Part shown: positions 6,796 to 10,485 of the stretch, in pieces
How the letters are laid out: each line of letters begins with the position of its first letter
How positions within the stretch are numbered: the stretch's first letter is position 1
Assembly (NCBI GenBank): GCA_021300075.1
Contig: JAJTIB010000191.1
Location: forward strand, 1 to 10,485
Source of the DNA: Rickettsiales bacterium
GTDB lineage: Bacteria > Pseudomonadota > Alphaproteobacteria > Rickettsiales > UBA3002
DNA length: 10,485 nucleotides
Direction: 5' to 3'
Translations under genes and position numbers: made by a program
The notes under the pieces: model-generated
Database searches by the model: none
What the model was told of the DNA's origin: nothing
The model's input: only the letters and a program-made list of their open reading frames with translations

Positions 6796-7590
6796 TTATG
6801 CCGCCTGTTTACGCAGAACTTTCAGCAACCGATCATGAGCGGATTTCACATCCACCCGCTCGGAAGCGGCGACTTCCCCCACCAGTCGGTGCATGGCGGT
6901 CTCGTAAATCATACGCTCAGAATAGGAACGCTCCGACTGATCGACATTCTTATGCAGATCGCGCACCACTTCTGCAATCTGCACCAGATTGCCGGAATTG
7001 ATCTTCGCCTCATATTCCTGTGCGCGACGGCTCCACATCCCCCGAGCGATTTTCGCGCGCCCCTTCAAAGTGCTTATCGCACGGGTAATCTGGTCGTCCG
7101 GTGAAATCGAGCGCAGACCCGCAGCCTCCGCACGGCTGACTGGCACGCGCAGCGTCATCTTGTCTTTTTCAAAGGCAATCACGAATACTTTCAATTCGTA
7201 TTCGCCGATTTTCTCAGACTCCATGCCCGTAATACAACCCACACCATGGGTTGGGTATACCACATATTCACCCACCGCAAAGCCGCGCTTGGCGGGCGTA
7301 GCCGATGGAGTCACGATGGCCAGCGGCGAAGCAGCAGAGGCTGTTGATTTTGCGGCCATGACGGGTTTTTTGACTTCGATCTTTTTGCTGCCGGGTTTTA
7401 GCGATGAATGGCTCGAGGACTTCATCGCAACTTTCGCAGCTACCTGCTTGGTACGCGCCGTGTCTTTCTTCACCGACGGTTTCTGAATATGTTTCGCTAC
7501 TTTTTTTGCAACTGCCTTTACCGGCGCTTTTTTCGCCGGTTTTAAAACCGATTTCGTGACTGATTTTTTTGCTTTTGCCTTGGTTGCCAT
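6796..7590 (-). CDS. CarD/CdnL-family transcription regulator with Lys/Ala-rich N-terminal tail
   Basis: 264 codons; the ATG (complement of 7588-7590) has a GAGGTGAG ribosome site. Residues 103-160 (FAVGEYVVYPTHGVGCITGM onward) form the CarD/TRCF RNA polymerase-interacting domain that binds the beta subunit. Residues 165-260 form the helical DNA-contacting domain; Trp186 in GMWSRRAQEYEAKINSG is the likely counterpart of the tryptophan that wedges at the -10 edge of the open complex. CarD proteins stabilise or tune open complexes at many promoters. Typical CarD proteins are about 160-170 aa; the extra ~100 N-terminal residues are rich in Lys, Ala, Val and Ser, resembling histone H1-like tails, and are probably disordered and bind DNA non-specifically. 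fdxA lies upstream on the same strand, a neighbourhood I recall from other alphaproteobacteria. The family call is firm. Confidence 0.92.
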   Translation of the reverse strand: MATKAKAKKSVTKSVLKPAKKAPVKAVAKKVAKHIQKPSVKKDTARTKQVAAKVAMKSSSHSSLKPGSKKIEVKKPVMAAKSTASAASPLAIVTPSATPAKRGFAVGEYVVYPTHGVGCITGMESEKIGEYELKVFVIAFEKDKMTLRVPVSRAEAAGLRSISPDDQITRAISTLKGRAKIARGMWSRRAQEYEAKINSGNLVQIAEVVRDLHKNVDQSERSYSERMIYETAMHRLVGEVAASERVDVKSAHDRLLKVLRKQAA

Positions 7591-7626
7591 GTTCTCACCT
7601 CACATTGGCGGCATCATCTGCCGTGG

Positions 7627-7776
7627 TTTTTACCATTTTTATAAAACCCCGTTAGCCCTCTGCCGTGGCAGGAGCCTCACACATCAGGATGGTAGGGCCT
7701 TTGCGTTTGGGAATCCTCATTTCCTTGAGGATTCATGCTGTATAGCACAAATTTCGTGCAAACAAAATGGTAAAAA
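7627..7776. repeat. 13-bp inverted repeat pair flanking the carD upstream region
   Basis: TTTTTACCATTTT (7627-7639) and its exact reverse complement AAAATGGTAAAAA (7764-7776) lie 124 bp apart. The spacing is too long for a simple RNA hairpin but would suit two half-sites for a DNA-looping protein. The AT-rich composition raises the chance of coincidence, though the ACC/GGT core is matched too. Confidence 0.45.
7711..7734. repeat. 9-bp perfect hairpin in the carD leader
   Basis: GAATCCTCA (7711-7719) pairs perfectly with TGAGGATTC (7726-7734) around a 6-nt loop. No T-run follows on either strand, so it is not a classical terminator for fdxA. On the minus strand it would lie at the very 5' end of the proposed carD transcript, where it could protect the RNA, or it could be a protein-binding palindrome. 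Confidence 0.55.
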
Positions 7777-7841
7777 TTTAGTTAAATTATCGAAATATTA
7801 GTTGCGAATTTTTTTTCTTATTATTTTTCAGCAACTTGCGA

Positions 7842-8177
7842 CTAATCACCCGTGCCCGGCTCGGGGCTGAAATGGGTTTCAAACTTATTTTCGAGGCCTT
7901 TAAAGGTATCGGCATCGGCGGGTGCGGGCTTTTTCTTGGTGATAACCGGCCAGATTTGCGCGTATTCGCGATTTATTTCAACCCATTTGAGTAAATCTTC
8001 TGATTCGGGCTTAATCGCCTCGACCGGACATTCCGGCTCGCATACGCCGCAATCAATACATTCGTCGGGGTGGATGACGAGCATATTCTCGCCCTCGTAA
8101 AAGCAATCGACGGGGCAGACTTCCACACAGTCCGTATATTTGCAGCGCACGCAGGCGTCGGTTACAACAAACGTCAT
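7842..8177 (-). CDS. fdxA: Seven-iron ferredoxin
   Basis: 111 codons. A small cytoplasmic electron carrier with one [3Fe-4S] and one [4Fe-4S] cluster. By alignment with Azotobacter ferredoxin I (offset one residue), Cys9, Cys17 and Cys50 hold the [3Fe-4S] cluster, while Cys21, Cys40, Cys43 and Cys46 hold the [4Fe-4S] cluster. Cys12 and Cys25 match its non-ligand cysteines. The first half ([20 protein letters not shown]) and [15 protein letters not shown] are diagnostic of FdxA, and the longer C-terminal helix region ([19 protein letters not shown]) is also typical. The ATG overlaps the ccmC stop in an ATGA arrangement, so it is probably translated by ribosomes leaving ccmC. The partner enzyme is unknown. 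Confidence 0.95.
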   Translation of the reverse strand: MTFVVTDACVRCKYTDCVEVCPVDCFYEGENMLVIHPDECIDCGVCEPECPVEAIKPESEDLLKWVEINREYAQIWPVITKKKPAPADADTFKGLENKFETHFSPEPGTGD

Positions 8178-8905
8178 AGCGCGGCTTCTTTATGGCTGAT
8201 TCGCATGATTTGCAAGCGCCGGATTTTCTGCTCCATGAGCGTCGCCTCAACGCGCAAAAACAGTAGGGTGACGGTCAGGCAGAGTGCTGCCACCAGCATG
8301 ACCATAAGCGGGGTGAGCATACTTGGGTCAATCGACGGCCCGTCCATCCTAAGAATGCTCGCGGGCTGGTGCAGTGTATTCCACCATTCGACCGAAAACT
8401 TGATAATCGGTAGATTGATGGCACCGACTATACATAGCCACGAAGCCGCGACTTTGGTTTTTTCCTGCTCGCGCGCGCTGCCGGCCACCGCTAAAAATCC
8501 CGCGTATAGAAACAGCAGTACCAGCACGCTGGTCAGACGCGCGTCCCACACCCAGTACGCACCCCACATCGGCTTACCCCAGAGCATACCGGTCGCAAGC
8601 GTCACCAGCGTAAAGACCGCTCCAATCGCCGCCAGTTCGCGGGCGATGACGGCGGCGAGGCCATGTTTGAAAATCAGGTACAGCGCCGAGAGCAGGGCCA
8701 TACTTGCGTAAATCATCGTCGCCATCCAGGCGGCGGGCACATGGATATACATGATGCGAACCGTGATACCTTGCTGGTAATCCTCGGGCGCAGCAAAGGC
8801 CAGATGCAACCCGTAAGCCAGCAGCAGCGCAGTGAGTGTCGCCACCACCGGCAGGGCGAGGCGGGTAAAACGGGCAAAGCGCGCGGGGCTGGCAAAGCGA
8901 TGCAT
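8174..8905 (-). CDS. ccmC: Haem export/maturation membrane protein CcmC
   Basis: 243 codons, the normal length. CcmC acts in System I cytochrome c maturation: it binds haem at the periplasmic face of the inner membrane and helps load it on CcmE. Six hydrophobic helices fit the family (about residues 17-37, 53-78, 90-108, 122-142, 153-171, 197-217). The tryptophan-rich WWD motif is [13 protein letters not shown] at 114-126. The two periplasmic haem-ligand histidines are His55 (YIHVPAAW) and His179 ([11 protein letters not shown]), matching E. coli His60 and His184. The usual companions ccmA, ccmB and ccmD are not next to it: fdxA follows with an ATGA overlap and mazG diverges upstream after 58 bp. 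The related CcmF is excluded by the short length. Confidence 0.93.
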   Translation of the reverse strand: MHRFASPARFARFTRLALPVVATLTALLLAYGLHLAFAAPEDYQQGITVRIMYIHVPAAWMATMIYASMALLSALYLIFKHGLAAVIARELAAIGAVFTLVTLATGMLWGKPMWGAYWVWDARLTSVLVLLFLYAGFLAVAGSAREQEKTKVAASWLCIVGAINLPIIKFSVEWWNTLHQPASILRMDGPSIDPSMLTPLMVMLVAALCLTVTLLFLRVEATLMEQKIRRLQIMRISHKEAAL

Positions 8906-8963
8906 GGTTGTTCTTTCAGGTAACTTTAGCTATGGCTGTAGCGAACTGGTGGAAAACTGCAAG

Positions 8964-9743
8964 ATGTCACTGAACCATACTCAGGCATTACTCACAATCA
9001 TGGCGCGGCTAAGAAACCCGGATAGCGGCTGCCCCTGGGACTTGGAACAGGATTTCGCCAGCATCGCACCCTATACGATTGAGGAAGCCTACGAAGTGGC
9101 CGAGGCTATTCGCCTGAACGATATGACCAGCTTGAAAGAAGAGCTGGGTGATTTACTGCTGCAGGTGGTGTTCCACGCGCAGATGGCCAAAGAAGCCGGG
9201 CTCTTTGACTTTGAAGATGTCGCCGCTGGTATTGCAGAAAAAATGGAGCAGCGCCACCCGCATGTCTTTGGCGAAGTAAAAATTGAAAGCGCTCAGTCCC
9301 AGACGGAGAACTGGGAAAAAATCAAAGCCGAAGAGCGCCGGAAAAAATCGGCCGCCAGTATACTCAGTGATGTACCGCTTGCCCTGCCCGCCCTCACCCG
9401 CGCGGAGAAACTGCAAAAACGCGCAGCTCGTGCAGGCTTCGACTGGCCGGATGCTATCGGTGTGCGGGCCAAAATCGCCGAAGAACTGGCCGAGTGCGAC
9501 GCAGCGATGCAACACGGCGACAAAGAAAAAATCGCCGAAGAACTGGGTGATTTAATGTTCTCGGTCGCTAATCTCGCACGGTTTTATGGCCTCGACCCCG
9601 AAGCAGCTTTACGCGCCACCAACGACAAATTCACCGCGCGTTTTCAGTATATCGAGCGCGCCCTTGCTCAGCGCGGTAAAACCTTCGAACAATCGAATCT
9701 CGATGAAATGGAAACTCTCTGGCAGGAGGCAAAACGCGCATGA
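8964..9743 (+). CDS. mazG: Nucleoside triphosphate pyrophosphohydrolase MazG
   Basis: 259 codons from ATG 8964, close to E. coli MazG (263). The frame is open back to 8832, but the upstream part is antisense to ccmC and unlike MazG, so the later ATG is preferred; its ribosome site (GGAAAA) is weak. MazG hydrolyses (d)NTPs to monophosphate and pyrophosphate, removing aberrant nucleotides. It has two tandem all-alpha MazG domains. The first has the CPWD motif (23-26), EEAYE (40-44) and EELGD (59-63). The second, normally the catalytic one, has EELAE (173-177), EELGD (192-196) and NDKFTARF (220-227), with Lys222, Arg226 and Trp253 at the positions of conserved active-site residues. The stop overlaps the next start (ATGA), so the downstream SDR gene is coupled. 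Confidence 0.94.
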   Translation: MSLNHTQALLTIMARLRNPDSGCPWDLEQDFASIAPYTIEEAYEVAEAIRLNDMTSLKEELGDLLLQVVFHAQMAKEAGLFDFEDVAAGIAEKMEQRHPHVFGEVKIESAQSQTENWEKIKAEERRKKSAASILSDVPLALPALTRAEKLQKRAARAGFDWPDAIGVRAKIAEELAECDAAMQHGDKEKIAEELGDLMFSVANLARFYGLDPEAALRATNDKFTARFQYIERALAQRGKTFEQSNLDEMETLWQEAKRA

Positions 9744-10480
9744 CTACCATCCTCATCACCGGCGCATCTTCAGGCATTGGCCGAGCCGCCGCTCAGGCGC
9801 TGGCCGCGCCCGACGTCACGCTGATCCTGACCGGACGGCGCAAGGCGGAGCTTGAAAAAACTGCAGCCGAATGCAGGCCGTCCAAAAACGTCAGAACACT
9901 GGTGTTTGATATCCGCGATCAACAGGCAACGCTTGCCACGCTCGACGGGCTTGCCGTTGACGTCCTCGTCAATAATGCCGGACTGGCTCTGGACTTATCC
10001 TCCGCAGACAGTGCCAGCCTTGACGATTGGAACACGATGATTGACACCAATATCCGTGGGCTGGTGACAGCAACGCGCACACTCCTGCCAGGGATGAAAG
10101 CACGGGGGCGCGGCCATATTGTGAATGTCAGCTCGATTGCAGGAACCTACCCCTATGCGGGTGCAAATGTGTATGGTGCGAGTAAGGCTTTTGTCACTTA
10201 TTTTTCGCTTGCACTTCGGGCGGACTTACTCGGCAGCCCGATTCGCGTCACTAATCTCGAACCGGGTATGGCCGAAACTGAATTTTCCACAGTGCGTTTC
10301 AAGGGTGATAAGGAACGAGCCGATGCCGTCTATCAGGGACTGCAACCTTTAACCGCCAAAGACATCGCCGAAGCCATTCGCTGGGCAGTCAGCCAGCCGC
10401 CTCATGTGAATATCAACCGCATCGAAATGATGGCCCTGATGCAGGCCCCCGGGGGGCCACAGGTTGCCCGAAAATCATGA
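9740..10480 (+). CDS. Short-chain dehydrogenase/reductase, YdfG-like
   Basis: 246 codons, the usual length for a classical SDR. The cofactor motif TGASSGIG spans 7-14; Arg33-Arg34 after the second strand favour NADP(H). NNAG is at 78-81, Asn104 is the structural catalytic Asn, and Ser132, Tyr145 and Lys149 complete the tetrad (SSIAGTYPYAGANVYGASKA). The YPYAGxNVYGAxKAFV stretch, NLEPGMAETEFSTVRFKGD and the C-terminal NINRIEMM closely resemble YdfG, an NADP-dependent 3-hydroxy acid (L-allo-threonine/serine) dehydrogenase, so that activity is the best guess, although substrate prediction in SDRs is unreliable. Its start overlaps the mazG stop, implying one transcript. There is no signal peptide, so it is cytoplasmic. 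No terminator is seen before the window ends. Confidence 0.9.
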   Translation: MTTILITGASSGIGRAAAQALAAPDVTLILTGRRKAELEKTAAECRPSKNVRTLVFDIRDQQATLATLDGLAVDVLVNNAGLALDLSSADSASLDDWNTMIDTNIRGLVTATRTLLPGMKARGRGHIVNVSSIAGTYPYAGANVYGASKAFVTYFSLALRADLLGSPIRVTNLEPGMAETEFSTVRFKGDKERADAVYQGLQPLTAKDIAEAIRWAVSQPPHVNINRIEMMALMQAPGGPQVARKS

Positions 10481-10485
10481 TTCAG
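10477..10485 (+). CDS. Possible start of a further operon gene, cut by window edge
   Basis: ATGATTCAG at the right edge overlaps the SDR stop in the same ATGA pattern that joins mazG to the SDR gene. Only three codons (Met-Ile-Gln) are visible, and no strong ribosome site precedes them, so this is a hint rather than a call. Confidence 0.2.

Larger units (their letters stand above)
7591..7841 (-). promoter_or_regulatory. AT-rich intergenic region between fdxA and carD with several inverted repeats
   Basis: These 251 bp upstream of carD hold no convincing gene. Read on the minus strand there is a -10-like TATACA (complement of 7739-7744), but with only a poor -35. A 15-bp imperfect dyad, GCAC(7)GTGC (7745-7759), sits just upstream of it like an operator. 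The proposed transcript would begin near 7731, close to a 9-bp hairpin, giving a leader of about 140 nt. A second imperfect hairpin lies around 7654-7677. I see no riboswitch I recognise and no clear terminator for fdxA. A 20-codon frame (complement of 7734-7736 onward) has no ribosome site and is not called. Confidence 0.4.

Noticed and set aside
7679..7736. 20-codon minus-strand frame in the carD leader (possible leader peptide)
   Set aside because: No ribosome binding site precedes its ATG, and there is no run of a single amino acid codon or adjacent attenuator terminator.
8832..8963. N-terminal extension of mazG back to 8832
   Set aside because: It is antisense to the ccmC 5' end, Arg/Lys-rich, unlike MazG, and would exceed the normal family length; ATG 8964 gives 259 residues.
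9471..9546. Exact 19-bp repeat (AAAATCGCCGAAGAACTGG) within mazG at 9471-9489 and 9528-9546
   Set aside because: Both copies encode KIAEEL in the paired helices of the second MazG domain; the motif recurrence and codon preference explain it without a mobile or regulatory element.

Overview
The window looks like ordinary alphaproteobacterial chromosome (roughly 50-60% GC in its housekeeping genes) with two more AT-rich accessory genes set into it. The taxonomic inference rests on SdhC and SdhD of alphaproteobacterial type, the sdhC-sdhD-sdhA-...-sdhB order, a seven-iron ferredoxin (FdxA) beside a CarD-type regulator, and a System I cytochrome c maturation gene (ccmC). I cannot name a genus from the sequence.

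Layout, left to right. (1) The 3' end of asd (aspartate-semialdehyde dehydrogenase) runs in from the left edge. (2) A convergent 421-codon Nudix-family gene with a long C-terminal part I do not recognise reads right to left; its last 23 codons (stop included) overlap the asd 3' end. (3) A 172-bp intergenic region with a tandem direct repeat and a TTGACA-type promoter leads into the succinate dehydrogenase operon: sdhC, sdhD, sdhA, an M48 zinc-metallopeptidase lipoprotein, and sdhB, with 1 to 11 bp between genes. (4) The last 46 bp of sdhB occur again 839 bp downstream, with only two synonymous differences. Between the two copies lies an AT-richer segment with one unrecognised gene. The second copy abuts a strong hairpin terminator. 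This looks like an insertion at the very end of sdhB that left the SdhB protein intact. (5) On the minus strand follow a CarD-family RNA polymerase-binding regulator with a long Lys/Ala-rich N-terminal tail, a 251-bp regulatory-looking intergenic region, fdxA, and ccmC (fdxA translationally coupled to ccmC). (6) Divergent from ccmC, mazG and an SDR oxidoreductase (YdfG-like) form a coupled pair that runs towards the right edge; a further ATGA overlap at the edge hints at another gene in the same operon.

How they fit together: SdhCDAB is complex II, which oxidises succinate and reduces quinone. CcmC handles haem for c-type cytochromes and FdxA carries electrons, so much of the window serves respiration. 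MazG cleans the nucleotide pool and CarD tunes transcription initiation. No tRNA, rRNA, CRISPR array, transposase or integrase was seen. The most notable observation is the duplicated sdhB 3' end flanking a small cargo gene; the unusual M48 peptidase inside the sdh operon comes second.
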